Position numbers and translations under genes: made by a program. Source: UBA7328 sp036479115 (lineage in GTDB: Bacteria; Bacteroidota; Bacteroidia; Chitinophagales; Saprospiraceae). From it: DNA of 22,242 nt. Shown piece by piece: positions 16,174 through 22,242 of the stretch; the first letter of the stretch is position 1; each line of letters opens with the position of its first letter. Under the pieces are notes generated by a model. The model was not told the origin of the DNA and made no database searches. It worked only from the letters and a program-made list of their open reading frames with translations. The stretch is from NCBI GenBank assembly GCA_036479115.1, contig JAZGFD010000030.1, positions 1 to 22,242 of the forward strand. The letters are read 5' to 3'.

Positions 16174-16542
16174 GGGGCTGAATGGAATCGACAGGAAAGT
16201 AGTCTGATTAGTAAGCATGCCGGAGCATTGAATATGAGCTCTGTTAACAAATGATATTCACAACAACAATTGGCAATAGACAATTTGCCATGGCAGCCTA
16301 ATTCTAGGAATTAGATGCCATTGTGCCGCTCTCTTGACGCTGGATACATAGAGATGCCGCACATCAACAAAACCTCTAGCTAGATGACCTCATTGTTTCG
16401 AGGGTGATTTGAAATTAAGAAACTAAGTTGATGGCTGGTTGCTCATACACCTGCCTGATATCGAAAACTCGAGTATAAGCTAAGCATGTAGAAAATTTCT
16501 TAGAGCTTTGGCTGGACCGGAGTTCGAATCTCCGCAGCTCCA
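16174..16542 (+). ncRNA. ssrA: transfer-messenger RNA (tmRNA)
   Basis: tmRNA rescues stalled ribosomes and tags the unfinished protein for degradation. The 5' end GGGGCTGAATGGAATCGACAG is the classic tmRNA start. Its first seven bases pair with CAGCTCC at 16535-16541 to form the tRNA-like acceptor stem, including one G-U pair. The T arm GGAGTTCGAATCTCC is at 16520-16534, and base 16542 is the discriminator A. CCA is not encoded; CTT follows. The tag reading frame lies at 16272-16301, downstream of TAGTCTGA, with pseudoknot-rich sequence on both sides. The length of about 369 bases is normal for a one-piece tmRNA. Confidence 0.95.
16272..16301 (+). other. tmRNA tag reading frame
   Basis: Read from GGC, the frame gives G-N-R-Q-F-A-M-A-A and then TAA. 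The small non-polar ending fits the proteolysis signal recognised by ClpXP-type proteases. The resume codon (GGC at 16272) is inferred by analogy with other tags; the preceding in-frame codons contain no stop, so it is not fixed by the sequence alone. Confidence 0.75.
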
Positions 16543-16561
16543 CTTTTATCTTCAATAATTA

Positions 16562-16582
16562 TGGCTCATATGAGCTATTTTT
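16562..16582 (+). terminator. possible tmRNA terminator hairpin
   Basis: The palindrome GCTCATATGAGC (16564-16575) can fold into a short stem and is followed by ATTTTTG. It lies 20 bases after the mature tmRNA 3' end and directly before the mini repeat at 16583, which adds a second stem and T-run. Confidence 0.4.
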
Positions 16583-16639
16583 GTAACTACTCAGGTGCTA
16601 TCAATTTTACTCAAAAGCATTCCACCTGAGTAGTTTTTT
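16583..16639. repeat. mini form of the intergenic repeat with perfect 13-bp inverted repeat, terminator-like
   Basis: AACTACTCAGGTG (16585-16597) and CACCTGAGTAGTT (16623-16635) are exact inverted repeats around a 25-base spacer. The right arm runs into TTTTTT. The fold looks like a factor-independent terminator for ssrA. It is the shortest clean form of the dispersed family. Confidence 0.75.
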
Positions 16640-16651
16640 AAAAATCTGTAT

Positions 16652-17155
16652 TTGAATCTATATAAATTTCTTGTTATAATGACTTTTTCTCTTACCAGTT
16701 GCGCATCAGGTGCCCAATCTGTGAAAGCTCCTATATTTAAACTTACTTTAAAAACACTTCTTTCCCATTCTGTTAATGAAATAGGAGCTCAAAATGTTCA
16801 ACTTTCGGAAAATGCTTTTCTACTAGATACTCGAGAGCAAAGTGAATTTGATGTAAGTAACATAAAGGGAGCTATTCATGTAGGCTATGATCATTTTGAT
16901 ATGAAATCTGTTCAAGACATTCCTAAAGATGCTAAAGTATTGTTATATTGTTCTGTTGGGTATCGGAGTGAGAAAATAGGAGAGCGAATGATAAAAGAGG
17001 GATGGACAGAAATTTCAAACTTATATGGAGGTATTTTCGAATGGAAAAATATTGGAAATTCTGTTGTTGATTCAACTGGTATTGAAACTGAAAGAGTACA
17101 CGCTTTTGATCAAATATGGGGGCGGTTTTTACATAATGGAGAGAAAGTGTATTGA
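16652..17155 (+). CDS. rhodanese-domain lipoprotein
   Basis: The 167-residue protein starts at TTG with MNLYKFLVIMTFSLTSCASG, which looks like a short lipoprotein signal with lipobox LTSC (Cys17 would be lipidated). The first ATG (16679) would remove most of the signal, so TTG is favoured. The rhodanese domain (about 45-135) has FLLDTREQSEFDVSNIKGAIHVGY and the active-site loop YCSVGYRSEK with Cys100. Rhodaneses move sulfane sulfur or bind sulfur carriers; the substrate here is unknown. The lipobox suggests envelope attachment, facing the periplasm or exterior. It lies just after the mini repeat and stands alone. Confidence 0.82.
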   Translation: MNLYKFLVIMTFSLTSCASGAQSVKAPIFKLTLKTLLSHSVNEIGAQNVQLSENAFLLDTREQSEFDVSNIKGAIHVGYDHFDMKSVQDIPKDAKVLLYCSVGYRSEKIGERMIKEGWTEISNLYGGIFEWKNIGNSVVDSTGIETERVHAFDQIWGRFLHNGEKVY

Positions 17156-17372
17156 CTGTAACTATGAAGCCTGTATCAAATTTGATACAAAGTCAACTGT
17201 TGAAGTAGTCACTATTGACTAATTTTTAAAATAATGTCAGGTTATAGATTGATAAAACTTCACTAATTAGGAATATGATTTTGGGCTATTAAAAGCCTAT
17301 TTAAATTACTAATAAAGGGTCATTGTAGATATGTAGTGTCTGAACGAAAACGCGTCAAAAATAGAAATAATT

Positions 17373-17401
17373 CACTTCGACTAGCTCTGCATAAAACTTT
17401 T
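17373..17401. repeat. second small dispersed repeat (CACTTCGACTAGCTCTG type), copy 2
   Basis: Beginning CACTTCGACTAGCTCTG, it matches 9704-9732 at 26 of 29 positions in the same orientation. Confidence 0.7.
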
Positions 17402-17430
17402 GACGATATATTCATTTTTTTTAACTCTCA

Positions 17431-17453
17431 GGTACTCAAGCATCACCGAATCT
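17431..17453 (-). repeat. AGATTCGGTGATGC repeat, copy 1
   Basis: On the minus strand this reads AGATTCGGTGATGC followed by TTGAGTACC, and matches 22185-22207 with two differences over 23 bases. Flanking A/T-rich sequence is also similar. Confidence 0.7.
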
Positions 17454-17465
17454 TAAAAAACTAAA

Positions 17466-17522
17466 TGTAACTACACGGGCTTAGTGGGTTTTAACAAAAT
17501 TTGACTGTGCCCTGTAGTTACA
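17466..17522. repeat. mini form of the intergenic repeat (57 bp)
   Basis: TGTAACTACA (17466-17475) and TGTAGTTACA (17513-17522) are exact inverted repeats, extended by CGGGC and GCCC. The middle, TTTTAACAAAATTTGACT, resembles the right inner part of the larger copies. Confidence 0.65.
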
Positions 17523-17674
17523 ATTAGATTCTCATCCAAAATATTCTATTTCATAAAGTTCGACAGCTTCCGTTTAGACAATATACAGTGTATTGATATT
17601 ATTAATATATTAATTGTACAGCTGTAGATAAAACAGGTTTTTTTACCCAGAATCGAGTGCTCTGATAGTTTTCA

Positions 17675-17708
17675 TTTATGTTGATTCAAGCTTTATGTTG
17701 ATTCAAGC
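17675..17708. repeat. 17-bp tandem duplication
   Basis: TTTATGTTGATTCAAGC occurs twice with no gap (17675-17691 and 17692-17708), about 75 bases upstream of the MBL-fold gene. It probably arose by slippage; whether it has a regulatory role is unknown. Confidence 0.85.
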
Positions 17709-17784
17709 TGTGTTTCGGATTTACCCATATGAGGGTTCAGAAAGAATAGAAGTTTATCAGGGAGTTATAAATTAGTTTTTAATA

Positions 17785-18780
17785 TTGCGCCTCACAAAAC
17801 TTTTTAAAGATTTGGGATATAGTATTCATAAGATAGAATTGCCTACCATATTTGAGATGAAAACCGTTAATTCTTACATAGTTAAAGGTGACTCTGTGAC
17901 TGTAATTGATTGTGGAGAACGTAGTGATGAGTGCTGGGCAGCAATGATAAAAGGTCTTGCTGATCTCAATTTAACTGTCAGCGATATAGATGAAATTCTG
18001 ATCACACATGCTCATGTTGATCATATGGGTATGGCCAAAAAATTATCTGATGAAAGTGGGGCAAAAGTTAAAGTGTCAGACCTTGTTTATGATTGGGCTA
18101 TACATCTAGAAAGGGAATGGGATACTAGAACAGAAGTAATGAAACAAGCCTTTACTGACTTACTTACCAAGGAACAAGCAACGCACTTTTTCGCAATCCT
18201 CAATTCATGGTTTGGCAACCTGCACAAATATTGGGATGCTATGAGCGAGAATCAGGTGGAGAGATTTGATTACAAAGGTCTAGTTAATATTGGAGGTTAT
18301 GATTTTCAGTCCATCCATGCTCCTGGCCATTCGTATACACAAACGTGCTTTTTTTACGAACAATCAGGTGACTTTATATCAGCTGATATGCTTTTACCTA
18401 TCACTCCTACATGTGTTATAGAAACAAACCCTAAGACGAAAAAAGGCAGAAATAAGTCCATGCTTGAATTGCTTAATTCATATAATTTATTGCGAAAAAT
18501 GGATATTCAAAAAATGTACCCTGGCCATTATACCATCAAAGAGACTCATAAAGAACTGATAGATCGTCAGGTGAATAGAATAATGATGAGGAAAGACTAT
18601 GTGCTTGAACTGATAGAAACTGGACACAATCAGTTTATGACATTATTTAACGCATTATATGATAGAAAAATGAATTTTCCTGGCCTTGTTATGACAATCG
18701 GATATCTCGATCTTTTGGAACATGAAGGATCTATACATTCTATCCAAAATGATAATGGAAGAGTATACATTGCTCATTAA
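17785..18780 (+). CDS. MBL-fold metallo-hydrolase
   Basis: The 331-residue protein has the full zinc-ligand set of the metallo-beta-lactamase fold: HAHVDH (H75, H77, D79, H80), H182 in APGHSYT, D201 in ISADMLLP, and H248 in MYPGHYT. It has no signal peptide, so it is probably cytoplasmic. Such proteins hydrolyse thioesters, lactones or other esters; the substrate cannot be read. The C-terminal part (about 255-331) is helical, with a winged-helix-like MTIGYLDLLEHEGSI segment as in several glyoxalase II-like proteins. The start is a TTG (17785), just after an in-frame TAG at 17773. The first ATG, at residue 26, would cut the opening strand, so the true start is uncertain. Confidence 0.85.
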   Translation: MRLTKLFKDLGYSIHKIELPTIFEMKTVNSYIVKGDSVTVIDCGERSDECWAAMIKGLADLNLTVSDIDEILITHAHVDHMGMAKKLSDESGAKVKVSDLVYDWAIHLEREWDTRTEVMKQAFTDLLTKEQATHFFAILNSWFGNLHKYWDAMSENQVERFDYKGLVNIGGYDFQSIHAPGHSYTQTCFFYEQSGDFISADMLLPITPTCVIETNPKTKKGRNKSMLELLNSYNLLRKMDIQKMYPGHYTIKETHKELIDRQVNRIMMRKDYVLELIETGHNQFMTLFNALYDRKMNFPGLVMTIGYLDLLEHEGSIHSIQNDNGRVYIAH

Positions 18781-18856
18781 AAGTGTTTTTATTGAATTTT
18801 ACATTGGATTAGAAGTGTTTGATATATTATTTCTGCACGGCATTAATCTTTACGAA

Positions 18857-19034
18857 AATACTCAAGTGGAGCCAATTTTGGGTAGAAAAGTTCTTGTTCT
18901 ACTATATTTCAGCTATTTTTTTCGCCATAGCTCTGCTCAGTTTAAAAAGCTGAGCTTTATCCGACAATAAATTAACAAATTATTACCTGCCTGATTGTGA
19001 AATAGGCCTCAAAAGCGCTTATCTGAATAGTTAC
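18857..19034 (-). repeat. MITE-like intergenic repeat copy (about 178 bp)
   Basis: It begins AATACTCAAGTGGAGCCAAT and ends AGCGCTTATCTGAATAGTTAC, lying between the convergent MBL-fold and nitrilase genes. The end block CCTGCCTGATTGTGAAATAG, then GCCTCAAAAGCG, matches the ends at 1481-1542 and 4743-4930. The nitrilase stop codon is 15 bases away. Confidence 0.65.
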
Positions 19035-19049
19035 AATATTTCAATAATA

Positions 19050-19970
19050 CTAATACTGCCTATTCTTATTAATATCCAATTTGAATACATCGGGCCTGTT
19101 ATAATGCCCAGATACTGAAAGGTTCATTTTTTCAGGAGTATTTCTACTCAAGTTCAATTCTTGATAAATAATCTTCTGTTCATCATATACTGGAGCTAGT
19201 AGAATGTTTCCATCAGGGCCATATATAGAGCTACCGCCATTCATTATTAATTTTTCTGGTTTTAAAAGAGGCGGCAAATCCAGCTGTGATGGCAATTGAA
19301 AAGCATGCATAATTTGACCTACTGAAACTACGGTGCAACGTCCTTCAAAGGCATATTGTCGGGCACAAATTTGGTGCATTTCTTTTACAAAAGGCCATAA
19401 TGCAATATGAATATCCTCAGCTTCTTCATGCATGGCTTGTCGAGTTAATGGCATCCAATGTTCCCAACATATTAAAGACCCTAAGTTTCCAAATTGAGTT
19501 TCTATGCTTTTTAACCCTGCACCATCTCCAGGGCCATGTACTAGTTTTTCTGTGTAGGTCGGCATTAACTTACGATGACAATTGACTATTTCGCCATGCC
19601 CAGAAATCGTAAAAATACTGTTGAATAGAGTTCCGTTACCAGGCCCTTTTGATATCTTCTCATTCGCTCCGATCACAATCCACACTCCTTTTTCTTTAGC
19701 AATCTTCTGAATGAGCTTGAGGTCATCAGAAGATGCATCTATTGCACTTTTATACATTTCTGCCCATACCGTTTTTACTGGTTCATAGTCCCATAATGCT
19801 ACATTATTACATACATCTAGCCATATAGGGTAACCGCACAACCATGTTTCACCAAAAACAACTAAATCGGCACCATTGGAGGTAGCAGATTCTATAATTT
19901 CTAATGTCTTTTGAATTGTGTCATTTTTATGATTTATTATAGGACTATCTTGTATTATTGCAATGGTCAT
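19050..19970 (-). CDS. nitrilase (carbon-nitrogen hydrolase superfamily, nitrilase branch)
   Basis: Nitrilases convert nitriles to carboxylic acids and ammonia through a Glu-Lys-Cys triad. In this 306-residue protein the triad is E41 (FGETWLCGYP), K134 (CHRKLMPTYTEKLVHGPGDG) and C168 (GSLICWEHWMPLTRQAM). CWEHWMPL and the RKLMPTYTE segment point to the true nitrilase branch and away from the amidase or N-carbamoylase branches. The physiological nitrile is unknown. It has no signal peptide, so it is cytoplasmic. MTIAIIQDSP is a natural start. It diverges from the PLP-enzyme gene across 264 bases that contain a strong inverted repeat, and converges with the MBL-fold gene. Confidence 0.92.
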   Translation of the reverse strand: MTIAIIQDSPIINHKNDTIQKTLEIIESATSNGADLVVFGETWLCGYPIWLDVCNNVALWDYEPVKTVWAEMYKSAIDASSDDLKLIQKIAKEKGVWIVIGANEKISKGPGNGTLFNSIFTISGHGEIVNCHRKLMPTYTEKLVHGPGDGAGLKSIETQFGNLGSLICWEHWMPLTRQAMHEEAEDIHIALWPFVKEMHQICARQYAFEGRCTVVSVGQIMHAFQLPSQLDLPPLLKPEKLIMNGGSSIYGPDGNILLAPVYDEQKIIYQELNLSRNTPEKMNLSVSGHYNRPDVFKLDINKNRQY

Positions 19971-20114
19971 TTATTATGGTTTATCGGATTTCTATTTTGA
20001 AGAGGAAAATACACACTTTTAATTGGGCTCGAGACTTGGCCATTGAATTTTCTCTATGAAATGGTAAAACCGTAACAGTTCAAGACAGCAATTTTTTAAA
20101 CTTAAAAGTATTTT

Positions 20115-20170
20115 TAGTGGCTCAACGAGACCTATCATTTTTAATTTTAGTGATTTTCGTTCAGCCACTA
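20115..20170. promoter_or_regulatory. inverted repeat between divergent nitrilase and PLP-enzyme genes
   Basis: TAGTGGCTCAACG (20115-20127) and CGTTCAGCCACTA (20158-20170) pair at 12 of 13 positions around a 30-base spacer. The arms are far apart for a terminator and could be an operator pair or the ends of a small element. The right arm on the minus strand (TAGTGGCTGAACGAAAA) recurs at 17334. Confidence 0.5.
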
Positions 20171-20234
20171 TGCACACGAGTAGTTGCGTAAAATCAGATT
20201 TTCTTCAGCACAATACAATATATTACACTCAACA

Positions 20235-21392
20235 ATGAAAATGGAATGCCAAAAACATCTGTATAATTTAGACAATAGTTTGATATACCTTAATGGTGCA
20301 TTTATGTCCCCTATGTTACAAGCTGTTGAAGATATTGGGATCGAAAATATCATAAAAAAGAGAAACCCCAGTCTTATAGGTGCCGAAGATTTTTTTTCTC
20401 ATACTGAAAGATTAAAACTTGTGTTTTCGACATTGATTAACAATATTGATGTCCAAGGAGTAGTACCTGTAGGATCAGCGTCATATGGCTTAGCGAATGT
20501 GGCTACCAATATTAATTTTAAGAAAGGTGATAAAATTTGCCTTTTGGCTGATCAGTTTCCTAGTAATTATTACATCTGGGATCGTATGGTTTCAGAAAAT
20601 AAAGCAGAAATTAAAATAGTATCGCCACCTGACTCTTTGATTAAAAGGGGGGAAAAATGGAATGAAGAACTGCTAAATGCTATCACTGATGATGTAAAAG
20701 TAGTGAGTATAGCACATATTCATTGGGCTGATGGGACTATTTTTAATTTAGAGGCAGTAAGCCAAAAGTGCCAAGAAGTAGGGGCATATTTTATTATAGA
20801 TGGCACGCAGTCAGTGGGAGCATTACCATTTGATAATGCAAATTTTCATGTGGATGCTTTAGTATGTGCTGGGTATAAATGGCTACATGGCCCCTATGGA
20901 ATTGGAGTGGCATATTATGGAGATAAGTTTAAAAATGGCATCCCTATCGAAGAGGGATGGATCAATAGGCACAATAGCCATGATTTTAAAAACCTTGTCA
21001 ATTACCAAGCAAAGTATAGAGAAGGTGCACAAAGATATGCAGTAGGCGAGAGCTCAAGTTTTATCTTATTACCGATGTTAGTTAAAGCCATACAACAATT
21101 AAATGAGTGGACACCATCTTCATTTCAGTCTTATTGTAAGTCCTTGACTGATATATTGTATGAAGAACTTACGCCAGAAGGTTTTTGGATAGAAGAAGAA
21201 GAATACAAAGCAAACCACTTGTTTGGAATAAAAATACCAAAAAGACTAACGATGAAAATGGTTAAAAATAAATTGGAGACTGAAAACATAACTGTATCAT
21301 ATAGAGGGGATTTTGTAAGAGTAAGCCCTGGACTATATAATACTCGAGACGAGATCAAAAAATTTGCTAAGTGTTTGGCTAAATTGAAATAA
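20235..21392 (+). CDS. PLP-dependent class V aminotransferase-fold enzyme
   Basis: The 385-residue protein belongs to fold type I, class V, which includes cysteine desulfurases, kynureninases and related lyases. Numbering from ATG 20235, D189 and Q192 lie in IIDGTQSVGA (the PLP ring contacts) and K215 in CAGYKWLHGPYG (the Schiff-base lysine). The N-terminal YLNGAFMSP and the VGSASYGLANV segment fit the family, as does EGWINRHN. The exact reaction is not readable; no cysteine-desulfurase active-site Cys loop is evident. An in-frame TTG 51 bases upstream is possible, but ATG fits the family start better. Its neighbour is the divergent nitrilase; a linked pathway is only a guess. Confidence 0.88.
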   Translation: MKMECQKHLYNLDNSLIYLNGAFMSPMLQAVEDIGIENIIKKRNPSLIGAEDFFSHTERLKLVFSTLINNIDVQGVVPVGSASYGLANVATNINFKKGDKICLLADQFPSNYYIWDRMVSENKAEIKIVSPPDSLIKRGEKWNEELLNAITDDVKVVSIAHIHWADGTIFNLEAVSQKCQEVGAYFIIDGTQSVGALPFDNANFHVDALVCAGYKWLHGPYGIGVAYYGDKFKNGIPIEEGWINRHNSHDFKNLVNYQAKYREGAQRYAVGESSSFILLPMLVKAIQQLNEWTPSSFQSYCKSLTDILYEELTPEGFWIEEEEYKANHLFGIKIPKRLTMKMVKNKLETENITVSYRGDFVRVSPGLYNTRDEIKKFAKCLAKLK

Positions 21393-21410
21393 TGATATTA
21401 GGAACACTCT

Positions 21411-21418
21411 TAAATTTG
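21411..21418 (+). promoter_or_regulatory. Bacteroidota -7 box for the coiled-coil gene
   Basis: TAAATTTG fits TAnnTTTG exactly, 48 bases before the ATG at 21467. The 10-bp tandem repeat at 21431-21460 would then lie inside the 5' leader. Confidence 0.45.
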
Positions 21419-21430
21419 TAGCTTAGTTAT

Positions 21431-21460
21431 ATCTAACACTATCTAACACTATCTAACACT
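21431..21460. repeat. 10-bp tandem repeat, three units, in the leader of the coiled-coil gene
   Basis: ATCTAACACT is repeated exactly three times, ending six bases before the ATG at 21467. A repeat this close to a start could vary in copy number and change translation. Confidence 0.9.
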
Positions 21461-21466
21461 ATTGCT

Positions 21467-22120
21467 ATGTCTTGTACTACTGAATTTTGGCTTTATTCTC
21501 TTGGTTCATTGCTTTTAGGAGGCCTCGTCATTTGGGCCTTTATGAATAATAAGTTGACTGATTTGCGTAAATTGATAAAAACTAAAGACGATAAAATTAT
21601 TTCTATAGGAAATGATTATTCGAGTTTGAGATCATCTAGTCAAGAGCAAATTTTATCTCTTAAAGAAGAGCAATCAAGTATAACACTAATGCCAAAAAGT
21701 TCCTCAGATAAAGATATGAAATATGAAAAACTAAAAGTAGAATACAATAACATGCAAAGCCAAATGCATGAATTAAAAAGAAATGGAAAAGGTACTGGAG
21801 AAAAGAATAACCTTGTCAATTCTAAATTGATTAAGAAAATAGAACTGTTATCCCGAGAAAATGAGACACTCAAGAAACAAGTTAAGCCAACAATTAAGGA
21901 TAAAGGTGGATATAGGAAATCTATAAAAGGGCTTAGAAAAGAAGTAAAGGCGCTCAAAACTGAACTTAAAAAGAGAAAAGATTCATCATCTACCATTGAG
22001 AAAAGAGTAGAAATAATAAAGTCTCTAAGAACGAAAAAATTAAAAGATTGGCTCAATAGAGAAAAGTCGTATAAGGTTAAGAGAAAGGTATCAAGGAGCA
22101 AGATGAAGGGTAAATCTTGA
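21467..22120 (+). CDS. membrane-anchored coiled-coil protein of unknown function
   Basis: I do not recognise this 217-residue protein. A hydrophobic helix (about 7-26, FWLYSLGSLLLGGLVIWAFM) anchors it. The rest is almost entirely charged and helical, with long heptad-like stretches (about 30-70, 85-105, 115-185) rich in Lys and Glu. The tail is very basic (SYKVKRKVSRSKMKGKS), which could bind nucleic acid or acidic surfaces. The helix is not followed by a cleavage site, so it is probably a single-pass membrane protein. Start ATG 21467 is the first of the frame and follows the tandem repeat. Its stop codon is immediately followed by a repeat-like sequence. Confidence 0.75.
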   Translation: MSCTTEFWLYSLGSLLLGGLVIWAFMNNKLTDLRKLIKTKDDKIISIGNDYSSLRSSSQEQILSLKEEQSSITLMPKSSSDKDMKYEKLKVEYNNMQSQMHELKRNGKGTGEKNNLVNSKLIKKIELLSRENETLKKQVKPTIKDKGGYRKSIKGLRKEVKALKTELKKRKDSSSTIEKRVEIIKSLRTKKLKDWLNREKSYKVKRKVSRSKMKGKS

Positions 22121-22210
22121 GCCTACTCTGGAAACTAACATTTTTCAGAAAAAGAATCGTTTTGGATGAAATTTACATTTTCAGAGATTCGGTGATGCCT
22201 GAGTATCAGC
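22121..22210 (+). repeat. partial or rearranged copy of the intergenic repeat
   Basis: GCCTACTCTGGAAACTAAC directly after the stop codon resembles the left end. GAAAAAGAATCGTTTTGGAT matches the inner part of the copy at 4505, and GATGCCTGAGTATC resembles the right end. It also contains the AGATTCGGTGATGC repeat (22185-22207) shared with 17431-17453. Confidence 0.45.
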
Positions 22211-22242
22211 GAGTTGAGAAAAATGTAAAATTCGCCAAAAGG

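Larger units (their letters stand above)
17160..17465. other. non-coding stretch with two small dispersed repeats
   Basis: No gene is recognised. It holds TAGTGTCTGAACGAAAA (17334-17350), which recurs on the minus strand at 20154-20170, and the CACTTCGAC repeat at 17373. A further 23-base segment at 17431-17453 recurs in inverted form near 22185-22207. Confidence 0.5.

Noticed and set aside
16640..16660. TGTATTTG at 16647-16654 as a promoter box for the rhodanese gene
   Set aside because: It overlaps the TTG start itself and has G in place of A at the second base; using it would remove the lipoprotein signal.
20184..20234. 17-residue N-terminal extension of the PLP enzyme from a TTG
   Set aside because: The extension has no family similarity, and the ATG at 20235 gives the usual distance to the YLNGA segment.
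21640..22101. 153-codon open frame on the minus strand opposite the coiled-coil gene
   Set aside because: It is a Ser/Phe/Leu-rich antisense shadow of a Lys/Glu-rich coding strand, with no family features.

Overview
The window looks like a chromosomal segment of a low-GC Bacteroidota bacterium, most probably from the Cytophagales side of the phylum. The main evidence is the short primary sigma factor (288 aa, no region 1.1), the rpsO-pnp-rpoD gene order, a DoxX/MauE-like membrane protein of the BT_3928 type, several good matches to the Bacteroidota -7 promoter box TAnnTTTG just upstream of genes, and no Shine-Dalgarno sequences. This placement comes from reading the sequence; no database was searched.

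Layout. 1-1175: a broken IS4-family (DUF4372-type) transposase on the minus strand, carrying three single-base frameshifts and running off the left edge. 1209-2432: a gene-poor stretch with interspersed repeat copies and a 16-bp tandem repeat. 2433-4475: a 7TM-HD phosphohydrolase of the PgpH type. 4927-6179 (minus): yigZ-like and coaE, overlapping by ATGA. 6258-7748: a MauE/DoxX-like membrane protein with a thioredoxin-like tail. 7971-8786 and 9080-9574 (minus): a BTAD-type regulator and a small protein of unknown function. 10363-16542: a compact housekeeping block, all on the plus strand: rpsO, pnp, rpoD, two unknown genes, purC and ssrA (tmRNA). 16652-22120: accessory genes, namely a rhodanese lipoprotein, an MBL-fold hydrolase, a nitrilase (minus), a class V PLP enzyme and a membrane-anchored coiled-coil protein.

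The most unusual thing is not a gene. A family of roughly 55-217 bp imperfect elements with terminal inverted repeats close to GTAACTACTCNGGTGG / CCACCTGAGTAGTTAC occurs about fourteen times, in both orientations, in most of the larger intergenic gaps. The block between rpsO and ssrA contains none. Several copies start or end within a few bases of a stop codon, and one supplies the stop codon of coaE. Convergent gaps always hold at least one copy. They resemble MITEs (small non-autonomous transposable elements) that may have come to act as two-way terminators. Other small repeats (CACTTCGAC..., TAGTGkCTGAACGAAAA, AGATTCGGTGATGC...) recur between separate gaps.

Functionally the centre is standard information processing (S15, PNPase, sigma factor, trans-translation, purine synthesis, CoA synthesis). 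The flanks carry cell-envelope and accessory enzymes whose substrates cannot be read from the sequence. No CRISPR array, tRNA, rRNA or recognisable phage or defence cluster was seen.
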